From the NCBI RefSeq assembly GCF_028994775.1, contig NZ_JAJQMN010000009.1, positions 216,205 to 280,204 of the forward strand: 64,000 nt of DNA. The letters run 5' to 3'. This DNA is from Promicromonospora iranensis (GTDB lineage: Bacteria > Actinomycetota > Actinomycetes > Actinomycetales > Cellulomonadaceae). Numbering within the stretch: the first letter of the stretch is position 1; every line of letters starts with the position of its first letter. The notes under the pieces are model-generated. The model made no database searches, had not been told where the DNA came from, and saw only the letters and a list, made by a program, of their open reading frames with translations. Shown here piece by piece: positions 42,376-51,391 of this stretch. The translations under genes and the position numbers were made by a program.

Positions 42376-43589
42376 GCGTCGTCCTCACTCGTCGGAGAAC
42401 CCTCGTCACCGGAAGCCGGCCGGCTCCGCGGGATGCGTGCCTCGCTGTGCCACTGCCCGGCGGCGGCCCCGGCCGTGAGGGTCCCGCCGATCGCGCCGAG
42501 CCGCTCTCGCAGACCGGGCAGCCCGGAGCCACCGCTGGTCACGCCGTCATGAGGCCTGGTGGGCAGCGCGTTGGTGACGAGGATGACCACGTGATCCCTC
42601 TCGGTGGTACCTCGGATGCGGATCGGCGCACCCTCCTCGCCGTGTCGGAGCGCGTTGGTGAGCAGCTCCTGGATCACCCGTTGCGCCGTCCTGCCCTCAG
42701 GGGGCGGTAGCGGAGGGAGCCCGAGATCGAGCCGGGCATCGATGCGATCACCCAGCCCGGCGGAACCGATCAGGTCCAGCATGTCCTGGCGGGTCAGCCA
42801 TTCCTCGGCACTCCGGCCGGCCAGAACACCACGGATCTCCTCCAGCGCGTCGCTCGCGACCGTGGTGATCGTCGCTGCGGCGTCCGTGGCACGTCGAGCA
42901 TCGCGGTCGGCGATCCGCTGGATCACGCGCGACTGGGCGATCACGATCGTCAACGCGTGACCGACGGTGTCGTGCACCTCGCGCGCCAGGCGAGCCCGCT
43001 CTTCCTGGACAGCTGCCTGGAGCCGGAGCACCTCCCGGTCCGCTTCGGCCTGGCGCCGCTCGCGCGCACTCAGTCCCACAGCGCGTCGCGCCTGCCACAA
43101 CGTCCCCAGCAGCATCGGGACGAGGTAGATGCCGGCCCCGAGGAGGATCCCGAGGGTCACCACGAGCCATGGCGGCAACCGCACCAGCTCGATGACTTCG
43201 CCCAGGGGTCCCGCACCCTCGAAGTAGACCGTGACCAGTGCCAACGAGACGATCAGGACCACGGACACCGCACCGAGGGTGCGCTGCGCGCTGCTGCCGT
43301 TCCGCCCGACGGAGAGATAGACGACGCACAACCCCACCATCGTCACGGTGAAGCCGGTCGTCAGGAGGAGCTGTGCGGCGAACGCCGCGACGCCCAGCAG
43401 CAGCGCCGTCTTGCGAAGCCGAGTGCTCGCCAGGACGGAAGCGGCGATCAGGAGGTCGACCAGGGCCGCAGAAGGTGACCTCTCGACCAGGAGCGAATGT
43501 GCCGAGAAGAGCACGGTCGTGACCGTGACCACCAGGACGACCGTGGTCAGCGCGCTGAGGCCCCGCACACGCGATGCGATGTTCACCAT
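42372..43589 (-). CDS. Sensor histidine kinase (HisKA_3 type)
   Basis: 405 aa. Residues 10-165 hold five to six hydrophobic helices without a large extracellular loop, so the signal is probably sensed within or near the membrane. A coiled coil about 172-200 leads to the dimerisation domain with phospho-histidine H206 in LAREVHDTVGHALTIVI, then the ATPase domain with QRVIQELLTNALRHGEEG (N box) and TSGGSGLPGLRERLGAIGG (G box). The architecture is that of LiaS/DesK-like intramembrane kinases controlling detoxification ABC transporters. Pairs with the adjacent NarL-type regulator. Confidence 0.9.
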   Translation of the reverse strand: MVNIASRVRGLSALTTVVLVVTVTTVLFSAHSLLVERSPSAALVDLLIAASVLASTRLRKTALLLGVAAFAAQLLLTTGFTVTMVGLCVVYLSVGRNGSSAQRTLGAVSVVLIVSLALVTVYFEGAGPLGEVIELVRLPPWLVVTLGILLGAGIYLVPMLLGTLWQARRAVGLSARERRQAEADREVLRLQAAVQEERARLAREVHDTVGHALTIVIAQSRVIQRIADRDARRATDAAATITTVASDALEEIRGVLAGRSAEEWLTRQDMLDLIGSAGLGDRIDARLDLGLPPLPPPEGRTAQRVIQELLTNALRHGEEGAPIRIRGTTERDHVVILVTNALPTRPHDGVTSGGSGLPGLRERLGAIGGTLTAGAAAGQWHSEARIPRSRPASGDEGSPTSEDDA

Positions 43590-43677
43590 GACTCCCCGAC
43601 ACTAATTCAGCAGACCGTCACCGGAGGTCCATCCGCCGGTCGGGCAGCCGCCAGCCGGGCCTCCGATCGTCGTCGGC

Positions 43678-44910
43678 ATGAGCGAGAAGACTGCCGGCGA
43701 CATGCCGAGCGAGATCAACCCGGCCGAGAGCGGGACGCCGGGCAGCGGGACGTCCGCCGTCGACCGCCGGACGTTCCTGTCCCTGAGCAGCCTCGGTGCG
43801 GCCGGTGTCGCGACCGTCGCGGCGGCCGCGCCCGCCGGCGCCACGGAGCTCGGCCGGCACCCGCAGCGCGCGCTGCGCTTCGGGCGGGACGGCAAGTTCA
43901 AGATCGTCCAGTTCAACGACACCCAGGACGACGAGAAGGTCGACCGCCGCACCCTGGAGCTGATGCGCGCGGTGCTCGACGGCGAGCGGCCCGACCTCGT
44001 GATCCTCAACGGTGACAACATCACCGGCGGCTGCGACACGCCGCTCGAGATGCGCCAGGCCATGAACAACGTGGTGCAGCCGATGGAGGAGCGGTCGGTG
44101 CCGTGGGCCATCACCTTCGGCAACCACGACGAGGACTCGACGCCGAACAGCGGCCTCGACGAGGCCGACATGCTGGCCTTCTACCGGTCCTACCGCTACA
44201 ACGTGAACGGTCCGACGGCGCGCGGCGTGACCGGCCAGGGCAACTCCAACGTGCTGATCCAGGGCACGAACGGTCGCCCGGCGTTCAACCTCTGGCTGCT
44301 GGACTCCGGCCGGTACGCCCCTGAGACGCTGGCCGGCCAGGACTTCGAGGGCTACCCGACGTGGGACTGGCTGCGGATGGACCAGGTCAAGTGGTACTAC
44401 GACACGTCGGTGCAGCTCGAGCGCAAGGTCGGGCACGTCGTGCCGTCGCTGATGTTCATCCACATCCCGCTGTGGGAGTACCGGTTCATGTGGTTCGGCT
44501 CGGTCGACGGGCGTACCGACGCCGACCATGAGCGCGCCAGGGCCCGCCACGGCATCGAGGGCGAGCGGAACGAGGAGGAGTGCCCCGGGCCGTTCAACTC
44601 GGGCATGTTCTCGGCGATCCAGCACCGTGGTGACGTGCGCGGCGTGTTCTGCGGCCACGACCACGTGAACACCTACGTCGGCGACTACTACGGTGTGCTG
44701 CTCGGCTACGCGGGCAACACCGGCTTCGGCACGTACGGCCTGTCGGGCGACGAGCGCAACCGGCTGCGCGGCGCGCGGGTCTACGACCTCGACGAGTCGG
44801 TGGACGGCGTGCTGACCGGCACCCGCATGCGGTTCGCCGGCGAGTACGGCATCGACCTCACGGCCAACGACCAGTGGATGGAGCCGCTGCCGCTGCCGAA
44901 GGGCAAGTGA
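43678..44910 (+). CDS. Tat-exported metallophosphoesterase (purple acid phosphatase-like/Dcr2 type)
   Basis: 410 aa. A twin-arginine signal DRRTFLSLSSLGAAGVATVA is at about residues 29-48. Metallophosphatase motifs in order: FKIVQFNDTQDDEK, LVILNGDNITGG, WAITFGNHDED, SLMFIHIPLWEY and GVFCGHDHVNTY, together supplying the dinuclear metal ligands. Folded export by Tat fits cytoplasmic metal loading. It should release phosphate from extracellular phosphoesters. The ATG at 43678 has little Shine-Dalgarno, and I see no PHO box in the short upstream gap. A nested hairpin follows 6 nt after the stop. Confidence 0.87.
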   Translation: MSEKTAGDMPSEINPAESGTPGSGTSAVDRRTFLSLSSLGAAGVATVAAAAPAGATELGRHPQRALRFGRDGKFKIVQFNDTQDDEKVDRRTLELMRAVLDGERPDLVILNGDNITGGCDTPLEMRQAMNNVVQPMEERSVPWAITFGNHDEDSTPNSGLDEADMLAFYRSYRYNVNGPTARGVTGQGNSNVLIQGTNGRPAFNLWLLDSGRYAPETLAGQDFEGYPTWDWLRMDQVKWYYDTSVQLERKVGHVVPSLMFIHIPLWEYRFMWFGSVDGRTDADHERARARHGIEGERNEEECPGPFNSGMFSAIQHRGDVRGVFCGHDHVNTYVGDYYGVLLGYAGNTGFGTYGLSGDERNRLRGARVYDLDESVDGVLTGTRMRFAGEYGIDLTANDQWMEPLPLPKGK

Positions 44911-44916
44911 CGGCAT

Positions 44917-44964
44917 ACGTGTCGGGCCCACAGTTCGACCGGGTGAACTATGGGCCCGACACGT
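44917..44964. terminator. Nested hairpin (14-bp outer, 5-bp inner stem), probable terminator
   Basis: ACGTGTCGGGCCCA (44917-44930) and exact complement (44951-44964); the 20-nt loop contains AGTTC/GAACT. It starts 6 nt past the phosphatase stop. The outer-plus-inner stem plan resembles the type A elements but the sequence is different. Confidence 0.7.
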
Positions 44965-44998
44965 GTCAGGGGGGTCATGCGCAGGAGAGCATGTGCGG

Positions 44999-45715
44999 AT
45001 GGCTGAGCTCCTCGCGGTCTGCCGCGTCCACGTCCTGCACCCCGACACCGGCACGGTGGGAGTCACCGCCATCGACAAGCGCCCGGTCGACGGCCGGGTC
45101 AAGGTCCGGCCCTTCGGCCTGTATGCGGACGTGCAGGCGGACCGGGCAGACCACGGCGGACCGGACCAGGCCGTCTACGCGTACGCGCAGGAGGACGCCG
45201 ACTTCTGGTCGGCCGAGCTGGGCCGTGAGGTCACCCCCGGCCTGTTCGGCGAGAACCTGCGCCTCCGCGGGCTGGACGTGAACCGTGCGGTGATCGGGGA
45301 GCGCTGGCAGGTCGGCTCGGCGCTGCTCGAGGTGACGCAGCCCCGCGTGCCCTGCCAGACCTTCGGCCGTCGGCTGGGCGAGCAGCGCTGGGTGCGCCGG
45401 TTCGCCCAGGCGAACCGCACGGGTGCTTACCTGCGCGTGGTCGAGAACGGTGAGATCGGCGCGGGTGACACCGTCGACGTCGTGCAGACTCCCGTGCACG
45501 GGGTGACCGTCGCGGACTGGTTCGCCGCACGGTACGGCGTCACGGGCAACGACGGCACGACGGTCACGGCCGGCGAGCAGGGCGCGCCCGACCCCGACGC
45601 CCTGGAGAAGCTGGCGCGGCGGCTGCTGGACGCACACACTCTCGGCGAGATCCGGCTCAGCGACGACATGCATCGCCGCAGCACCCAGGCGGCGCGCCGT
45701 ACGCCGGTCGACTGA
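44999..45715 (+). CDS. MOSC-domain protein
   Basis: 238 aa from ATG 44999, 9 nt after AGGAGAG. The MOSC domain (YiiM-like) is recognised by VTAIDKRPVDGRVKVRPFGLYADVQADRADHGG-type opening strands, then TPGLFGENLRLRGL, IGERWQVGSALLEVTQPRVPCQTF with the conserved cysteine of molybdenum-cofactor sulfurase C-terminal domains, and a helical tail TVADWFAARYG. Such proteins bind the molybdenum cofactor and reduce N-hydroxylated compounds or transfer sulfur. It stands alone here. Confidence 0.87.
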   Translation: MAELLAVCRVHVLHPDTGTVGVTAIDKRPVDGRVKVRPFGLYADVQADRADHGGPDQAVYAYAQEDADFWSAELGREVTPGLFGENLRLRGLDVNRAVIGERWQVGSALLEVTQPRVPCQTFGRRLGEQRWVRRFAQANRTGAYLRVVENGEIGAGDTVDVVQTPVHGVTVADWFAARYGVTGNDGTTVTAGEQGAPDPDALEKLARRLLDAHTLGEIRLSDDMHRRSTQAARRTPVD

Positions 45716-45727
45716 CGACCCGCGGGA

Positions 45728-46222
45728 TCAGCGTCGGCGCTCGAATCGGGCGCGGGCGGCCTCGTGCGCCTCGCGCAGGAGACGGAGCACCGTGTCCGTG
45801 GTCGCCGGGCCCGGGTTGACGACGGCGATCCAGCCGGCGGACCCGTAGACGGGGTGGGGGAGGGCGACGTCGGGCGTGGCCGGGTCGGCCGCGGCCGCGG
45901 CCGGGCCTGCGCCGCCGCCGACGCTACCGCCGTCCCGCCCGGTGACCTCCCGGAACGTCGCCCGGTCGACATGGATGTTCACGCGCCAGCGGTCGGCCGG
46001 GTCGAGGTCGGAGGTCGTGTCCTCCGGGTAGTTCTTCGTGACGACGGTGCCGTAGGGCTGGACGGTCCGGGGCATCTGGCCGTCTGGGGCGTAGTAGAAG
46101 AACACGTCGCCCCAGGCCAGCTCAGGAAAGTGGGAGTCGCCGACCGCGGGCGCCACGACGAGCGAGCCGTCGAGGTCCTGCACTGCGGCGATGATCTGGG
46201 CGATACTCAGGTCGGTGCTCAT
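45728..46222 (-). CDS. DUF6194-family protein
   Basis: 164 aa. It follows the family pattern known to me: IAAVQDLDGSLVVAPAVGDSHFPELAWGDVFFYYAPDG, MPRTVQPYGTVVTKNYPEDT, WRVNIHVDRATFREVTG and a C-terminal HPVYGSAGWIAVVNPG. Function is unknown; the fold may resemble MmcQ/YjbR-type proteins that bind DNA or small ligands. An Ala/Gly/Asp-rich linker (GGSVGGGAGPAAAAADP) is inserted before the last part. It is divergent from the double-MerR regulator, which probably controls it. Confidence 0.8.
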   Translation of the reverse strand: MSTDLSIAQIIAAVQDLDGSLVVAPAVGDSHFPELAWGDVFFYYAPDGQMPRTVQPYGTVVTKNYPEDTTSDLDPADRWRVNIHVDRATFREVTGRDGGSVGGGAGPAAAAADPATPDVALPHPVYGSAGWIAVVNPGPATTDTVLRLLREAHEAARARFERRR

Positions 46223-46226
46223 GGTT

Positions 46227-46249
46227 CAAGCATCACCTTCAAGTGCTTG
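46227..46249. promoter_or_regulatory. Inverted repeat CAAGCA-N11-TGCTTG, candidate MerR operator
   Basis: It lies in the 42-bp divergent gap between the DUF6194 gene and the MerR-type gene. ACTTGAAGGTG on the minus strand is the kind of sequence bound by MerR-family proteins. Confidence 0.4.
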
Positions 46250-46264
46250 TGTGGGGTTGACCGG

Positions 46265-47065
46265 ATGACGCAGGACGACCGACCGCCGCTCCGGACCGCC
46301 GACGTCGCACGGGAATCGGGGTATTCCGTGCAGCAGGTCCGGAACCTGGAGCGCCTCGGCGTGCTCCCGCCCGCCGCACGGGCGGCCAACGGGTACCGGA
46401 CCTACACGGCCGCGCACGTCCGGGCGCTGGCCGCCTACCGAGGGCTCGCGAGCGCGGCCGGACCCGTGGCGGCACGGCGCCTGCTCACCGGGCTCTTCGG
46501 CGGTGGGCGGCCCGGCGAGCACCGGACCGCCGCACCGGCGCCGGGCCTCGCCGAGGCCGCTGCCGCGGTCGGCGCCGTGCACGTCACGCTCGCGCGGGAG
46601 CGTGACGAGGCGCTTCGCGCGCGGGAGGCGCTCCGCGCCATCCAGAGCGAGGCAGACGCGCCGGACACCGGGTCGGCCGGCGACACCATGACCGTCACCG
46701 AGCTCGCCGCGGCCGTCGGCGTGCGCACGTCCACGCTCCGGTTCTGGGAGCAGGAAGGGCTGGCGGTCCCGGACCGCGTGACCACCCTGCGCGCCCGCCA
46801 GTACGGCAGCGGCGCGATCCGGGAGGCGCGCATCGTCGTGGCCCTGCGCCACAGCGGGTACGGCATCCCGGCCGTGCGAGACGTCGTCGCGACCCTGCGT
46901 CGGGTCGACGGCCTCGTCGAGGGTGTCGCGGCGGCCGAGCGGATCCTGGACGGGCGGCTCGACCAGATCGCCGCCCGCACGGTGGCACTGCTGCGCGCGG
47001 GGGCCGACCTGGCCGCCGTCCTGGACGGTCCGCGGCCCGCAGGAGCCGACGTCAGTCGTCGCTGA
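46265..47065 (+). CDS. Regulator with two MerR-type HTH domains
   Basis: 266 aa from ATG 46265. Domain 1 (about 10-65): LRTADVARESGYSVQQVRNLERLGVLPPAARAANGYRTYTAAHVRALAAYRGL. Domain 2 (about 140-205): MTVTELAAAVGVRTSTLRFWEQEGLAVPDR with RQYGSGAIREARIVVALRHSGYGI. Each has the MerR HTH plus wing; a linker containing a short helix (LARERDEALRAREALRAI) joins them. Classical MerR proteins have a single HTH and dimerise by a coiled coil, so this covalent pair may bind DNA as a monomer or recognise two sites. No metal-binding cysteines are seen. Its 3' end overlaps the convergent PH-domain gene by 14 bp. Confidence 0.82.
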   Translation: MTQDDRPPLRTADVARESGYSVQQVRNLERLGVLPPAARAANGYRTYTAAHVRALAAYRGLASAAGPVAARRLLTGLFGGGRPGEHRTAAPAPGLAEAAAAVGAVHVTLARERDEALRAREALRAIQSEADAPDTGSAGDTMTVTELAAAVGVRTSTLRFWEQEGLAVPDRVTTLRARQYGSGAIREARIVVALRHSGYGIPAVRDVVATLRRVDGLVEGVAAAERILDGRLDQIAARTVALLRAGADLAAVLDGPRPAGADVSRR

Positions 47066-47543
47066 GCTGCTGGCCCTGGCGCACCAGGTCCTGCAGGGTG
47101 CGCTGCACCTGCTCGACCTCGGGCACGTCGTCGAGCACCATGCCCGGCTGGTCGGTGCCGTCGGAGATCACGAGGGTGCCGCAGCCCCAGAACCGGTCGC
47201 TGAGCTGCTTCTCGAACGTCACGTTGTTGATCCGGTAGAGCGGGATGTCCCGGCCGGTCTGCGTAAGGATGCCGGTGCGCATCGCGACCCGCTGGTTGGT
47301 GATGATGTAGCGCGTGGTGCGCCAGCGCAGGAACGGTCCGACGGCGGCGGCCAGCCCCACCACCACGAGGATGAGTGTCCCGAACCACAGCACGATCTGG
47401 TCGACCGGCACGGGCAGCACCCACAGCACGACCAGGACCGCGAGCAGTACCACCAGCAGAAGGATCGGCTTGATGACCTTCTTCGGGTGGGTGCGCAGCT
47501 GCATCACGATGGTCTCGCCTTCGGCGAGGTGCTCTTCCCTCAT
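47052..47543 (-). CDS. Membrane protein with bacterial PH domain
   Basis: 163 aa. Two hydrophobic helices (ILLLVVLLAVLVVLWVLPV and LWFGTLILVVVGLAAAV) are followed by a bPH2 domain: RWRTTRYIITNQRVAMRTGILTQTGRDIPLYRINNVTFEKQLSDRFWGCGTLVISDGT. The pattern TTRYIITNQRV and the pair of strands at IPLYRI are diagnostic. Function of such proteins is not known; envelope stress roles are suggested for relatives. ATG 47543 follows AGGGAAGAG-like sequence. Confidence 0.85.
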   Translation of the reverse strand: MREEHLAEGETIVMQLRTHPKKVIKPILLLVVLLAVLVVLWVLPVPVDQIVLWFGTLILVVVGLAAAVGPFLRWRTTRYIITNQRVAMRTGILTQTGRDIPLYRINNVTFEKQLSDRFWGCGTLVISDGTDQPGMVLDDVPEVEQVQRTLQDLVRQGQQLSDD

Positions 47544-47576
47544 TCCGCGAATACTGCCCTACCGCGTGCCCGGGAT

Positions 47577-48257
47577 CTACTGTGCGGCCAGGTTCCATCC
47601 CTCGATCGTGCGCAGGCCGTGCCCGTGCCCGAGCTGGCAGACGGCGGCGGTGCCGAGCTCGAACCGGGCCCCGAGCCGCGGGTCCACACCGATCCAGACC
47701 ATCGCGAGCACCCGGAGCAGGTGGCCGTGCGCCACGAGCAGCACGTTCCCGCCGCCGTCTCCGGTCCCCGCCCGGCCGCCGAGCGTCTCCTCCGCCCGGG
47801 CGACCACGCGCGCCGCCCGTTCTGCCACCTCCTCCAGCGTCTCGCCGGGGCGGCCGTCGCCGTGCTCGGCCGACGGCGGCAGCACGCGCACTCCGTCGTA
47901 GAAGGCGTGGAACTCTCGCCCCAGCTCCGCGGACACGTCGTCCGAGGTGCGGCCGTCGACGGGGCCGTAGTCCCACTCGGCGAGGTCTTCGTCGACGACG
48001 GCGTCGGGGTGGCCCGCCAGCTCCGCCGTACGCCGCGCCCGGACCAGCGGGGACGTGTAGACGGCCGCGAACTCGTAGCCGGCGAGGGTCGCCCCCGCGA
48101 ACCTCGCCTGCTCCTCGCCGGCCGGGGTGAGCGGAATATCGGTACGGCCGGTGTGCTGCCCGCTCGCGCTCCACTCCGTCTCACCGTGCCGCAGGAGCAC
48201 GAGCTGTGGGTCGCGTGAGGGCTTCAGGCGCTGCGGCCGTGGCTCGGTGTCAGGCAT
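47577..48257 (-). CDS. Histidine phosphatase family protein (phosphoglycerate mutase-like)
   Basis: 226 aa from ATG 48257. The phosphohistidine motif R23-H24-G25 occurs in LVLLRHGETEWSASGQHTGRTDIPLTPAG; SPLVRARRTAELAG carries the second arginine, LAEWDYGPVDGRT the proton donor region, and VLLVAHGHLLRVLAM the second catalytic histidine. The acidic loop between is rich in Gly/Glu. These enzymes dephosphorylate sugars or other small molecules; the exact substrate is open. An N-terminal extension of about 18 residues is charged. The Shine-Dalgarno is weak. Confidence 0.87.
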   Translation of the reverse strand: MPDTEPRPQRLKPSRDPQLVLLRHGETEWSASGQHTGRTDIPLTPAGEEQARFAGATLAGYEFAAVYTSPLVRARRTAELAGHPDAVVDEDLAEWDYGPVDGRTSDDVSAELGREFHAFYDGVRVLPPSAEHGDGRPGETLEEVAERAARVVARAEETLGGRAGTGDGGGNVLLVAHGHLLRVLAMVWIGVDPRLGARFELGTAAVCQLGHGHGLRTIEGWNLAAQ

Positions 48258-48425
48258 AGGTGGAGCATCCCGCGCCCGGCGGCCGCCCGCACCCGCTGTC
48301 CACGCCGGACGTTCGCCACACGGCCTGACCTGCTCGAACACGTCGGGCCAACACGCCAGGCCAACACGCCGGGGGATCACCGCGAATCCTGGTGCGGCTC
48401 GGTGCGCTGGACCTACTGTGAGCCC

Positions 48426-49496
48426 GTGACCCGTGGCACACCGGCGTCGCACGGCGCCGTCGACCGCTTCTCCACGCGAGGCCTGCCCGCAGCGCGGCGG
48501 ATCGAGCTGTGGGAGGAGCACAACGCCCACGCCCTGGTGGCGTTGCAGTGCCGCATGCTCGACGAGTCGGCGCTCGAGGCCGCGGAGGCGAACCTCCAGC
48601 TGGACCGGTTGCACCTGGCGCACGTCGAGGCCAACCCGCACGCCGTCGAACGCACCGCACGTACCGTGCGCTCCCGCCCCACCGAGTCGGTGGCCCTGTA
48701 CTTCACGCTCGCGGGTGCGGCGATCTTCGCCGACGCCGACGGCACGCGGACGCTGCGCCCCGGCCAGCTCCTGGTGTGCGACGCCGACCGGCCGTTCCTG
48801 CGCGGTTTCTCGCAGGGCCTGGAGGAGCTGGCGGTCAAGGTGCCCTACGACGTGCTCCGCTCCGTGGGCGGCACCATGCCGCGCACCGCGCGGGTGATCA
48901 ACTTCCGGGGCCAGGCCGGCCCGGGTGGCAGAACCGCCGCGGCGTGGGGCGCGGGCACGTACGCGGCCGCGCTGACCGCACTGGTCGCGCGCGCCGTGGG
49001 ATCGCGGGGGGACGGCTCGGCGGACGAGGACGCCCTGCTCGAGCTGGTCACCGCGGTGCTGGCACAGCCGGACACGGCGGGCTCGACGGCGGCCGGCGCA
49101 CCGCCGACGGCGACGCCCTCGGCCGCCGGGGCGTCGACGACCGGGGCGCACTTCGCCGCGGCCGAGCAGTACGTGCGGCAGTGGCTGCGTGACCCGACGC
49201 TGTCCGCGCGCCGCATCGCCGACGCGATCGGGCTGAGCGAGCGCCAGCTCTCGCGGGTGTTCGCCGAGCAGGGCACGAGCGTGCCGCGGTTCGTCGCCCG
49301 CCGCCGGGTGGAGATGGCGGGTCGCATGCTCCGCATGCCGTCCTACGCGGAGCAGACGGTCGAGGCCATCGGCCTGCGCTGTGGCTTCTCGTCGGCCGCC
49401 CAGTTCTCGCGCGTGTTCCGGGAGCAGTCGGGCATGTCGCCGTCGGAGGCTCGCCGGTACACCGGCCCGGCACACCCGCTTCCCATCGGTTCTTGA
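48426..49496 (+). CDS. AraC-family regulator with AraC-binding-like N-terminal domain (NphR type)
   Basis: 356 aa from GTG 48426; TACTGT about 7 nt upstream could be the -10 box of a leaderless transcript. The N-terminal 200 residues (WEEHNAHALVALQCRML, VALYFTLAGAAIFADADG, RPGQLLVCDADRPFLRGF) match the domain found in regulators of aromatic-degradation genes. A Thr/Ala/Pro linker (about 215-240) leads to the HTH: LSARRIADAIGLSERQLSRVFAEQG and VEAIGLRCGFSSAAQFSRVFREQSGMSPSEARR. It is upstream of, and codirectional with, the flavin hydroxylase/dioxygenase genes (65-bp gap), so it is likely to activate them in response to a phenolic effector. Confidence 0.87.
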   Translation: MTRGTPASHGAVDRFSTRGLPAARRIELWEEHNAHALVALQCRMLDESALEAAEANLQLDRLHLAHVEANPHAVERTARTVRSRPTESVALYFTLAGAAIFADADGTRTLRPGQLLVCDADRPFLRGFSQGLEELAVKVPYDVLRSVGGTMPRTARVINFRGQAGPGGRTAAAWGAGTYAAALTALVARAVGSRGDGSADEDALLELVTAVLAQPDTAGSTAAGAPPTATPSAAGASTTGAHFAAAEQYVRQWLRDPTLSARRIADAIGLSERQLSRVFAEQGTSVPRFVARRRVEMAGRMLRMPSYAEQTVEAIGLRCGFSSAAQFSRVFREQSGMSPSEARRYTGPAHPLPIGS

Positions 49497-49561
49497 GGAT
49501 TTCCGCCGACTTTCGTGGCCAGGTCTTTTCCCTGGTCGGAGGCCCACGGCAGCCTGTGCGC

Positions 49562-51391
49562 ATGCCTGAGTTCGACGACGGTCAGACAGCGACCGCACTG
49601 CCCAGCAACCCTGCCGGCACCACGCCCACCGACGTCGTCGTCGAGACGGACGTGCTCGTCGTCGGCTCCGGGCCGGCGGGCGCGTCAGCGGCCCTGTTCC
49701 TGTCCAGCCTGGGGGTCAGCAACATCATGATCACCAAGTACCGCTGGACGGCGAACACGCCCCGCGCGCACATCACCAACCAGCGGACCATGGAAATCTT
49801 CCGGGACCTGGGGATCGAGGACCAGGTCCTCGCGGACGCCACGCCGCACGAGCTGGTGGGCGACACGGTGTTCTGCACGACGATCGCCGGGGAGGAGATC
49901 GGCCGGATCCTCACCTGGGAGACCCACCCCGCCCGGGAGGCGGACGCACGCCTCGCCTCGCCGTCGCTCACCGTGGACATCCCGCAGACCTATCTCGAGC
50001 CGATCCTGGTGAAGAACGCCACCGAGCGGGGCACCCAGTCCCGGTTCTCCACGCAGTACCTGAGCCACACCCAGGACGACGACGGCGTCAGCACCCGCGT
50101 GCTCGACCGCGTCACCGGCACCGAGTACACGATCCGGTCCAGGTACCTGATCGGGGGCGACGGCGCCCGCTCCCAGGTGGCCGCCGACATCGGGCTCCCG
50201 TTCGAGGGCGCGATGGACATCGCGGGCTCCATGAACATCACGTTCAAGGCCGACCTCACCCAGCTCGTCGGGCACCGTCCGTCCGTCCTGTACTGGGTGT
50301 TGCAGCCCGGCTCCGACGTCGGCGGGATCGGCGCCGGCCTGGTCCGCATGGTCCGGCCGTGGAACGAGTGGCTGATCGTCTGGGGCTACGACATCGCGGG
50401 CGAGCCGCCGCAGCTGGACGACGCGGCGGCGGCCGAGATCGTGCGGCAGCTGGTCGGCGTCGACGATCTCGACGTCGAGATCACCGGCTACTCGCTGTGG
50501 GGCAACAACCAGATGTACGCGACCCACCTGCAGAAGGGACGCGTCTTCTGCGCGGGCGACGCCGTGCACCGGCACCCGCCGAGCAACGGCCTGGGCTCCA
50601 ACACGTCGGTCCAGGACTCGTACAACCTGGCGTGGAAGATCGCCGCGGTCCTGGGCGGGCAGGCGGCGCCGTCCCTGCTGGACACGTACTCGACCGAGCG
50701 TGCGCCGATCGCCGAGCAGATCGTGCTGCGGGCCAACAAGTCCGGCGGCGAGTTCCGGTTCATGGAGGTGCTCGGTGTCCTCGACGCCGAGACCCCCGAG
50801 GCCATGCAGGCCGCCATCGACGAGCGCAAGGCCAACACTCCGGCCGGGGAGGCCAAGCGCAAGGCGCTCGTCGAGGCCATGGACCTGAAGAACTACGAGT
50901 TCAACGCGCACGGCGTGGACATGGGCCAGTTCTACGAGTCGGCCGCGGTCGTCCCGGACGGGTCACCCCGGCCCGTCGACGAGCGCGACCCGGAGCTCTA
51001 CTACAAGCAGTCCACGGTCCCGGGTGCCCGGTTCCCGCATGTCTGGGTGGCCGACCCCGCGGGCTACAAGCTCTCGACCCACGACCTGGTGCCGTACGGA
51101 CGGTTCACGCTGGTCACCGGTATCGCGGGGGAGGCATGGGCCGACGCGGCGGCCAAGGTCGCCGCCGAGCTCGGCGTGCCGCTCGGGACGGTGGTCATCG
51201 GACCCGGCCGCGAGGTGATCGACACCTACTACGACTGGGCGAAGATGCGGGGCGTCGAGGAGTCGGGCGCGATCCTGGTCCGCCCCGACTCGCACGTGGC
51301 GTGGCGCGCGCAGACGCTCGCCGCCGACCCCGCGGGCGCCCTCGGCGACGCACTCAAGGCGGTGCTCGGGCGGAGCGAACAGGATGGCTGA
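49562..51391 (+). CDS. FAD-dependent phenol/resorcinol-type monooxygenase
   Basis: 609 aa from ATG 49562. p-Hydroxybenzoate hydroxylase fold: FAD motif [21 protein letters not shown] (about 32-52), [13 protein letters not shown], the DG-like region [18 protein letters not shown], and GD motif [32 protein letters not shown]; a C-terminal thioredoxin-like domain (from about 505, [14 protein letters not shown]) ends the protein. It most resembles chlorophenol and resorcinol hydroxylases. The next gene, overlapping by 8 bp, cleaves hydroxyquinol, so hydroxylation of resorcinol (or a similar phenol) to hydroxyquinol with NAD(P)H and O2 is the best guess. No strong Shine-Dalgarno. Confidence 0.85.
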   Translation: MPEFDDGQTATALPSNPAGTTPTDVVVETDVLVVGSGPAGASAALFLSSLGVSNIMITKYRWTANTPRAHITNQRTMEIFRDLGIEDQVLADATPHELVGDTVFCTTIAGEEIGRILTWETHPAREADARLASPSLTVDIPQTYLEPILVKNATERGTQSRFSTQYLSHTQDDDGVSTRVLDRVTGTEYTIRSRYLIGGDGARSQVAADIGLPFEGAMDIAGSMNITFKADLTQLVGHRPSVLYWVLQPGSDVGGIGAGLVRMVRPWNEWLIVWGYDIAGEPPQLDDAAAAEIVRQLVGVDDLDVEITGYSLWGNNQMYATHLQKGRVFCAGDAVHRHPPSNGLGSNTSVQDSYNLAWKIAAVLGGQAAPSLLDTYSTERAPIAEQIVLRANKSGGEFRFMEVLGVLDAETPEAMQAAIDERKANTPAGEAKRKALVEAMDLKNYEFNAHGVDMGQFYESAAVVPDGSPRPVDERDPELYYKQSTVPGARFPHVWVADPAGYKLSTHDLVPYGRFTLVTGIAGEAWADAAAKVAAELGVPLGTVVIGPGREVIDTYYDWAKMRGVEESGAILVRPDSHVAWRAQTLAADPAGALGDALKAVLGRSEQDG

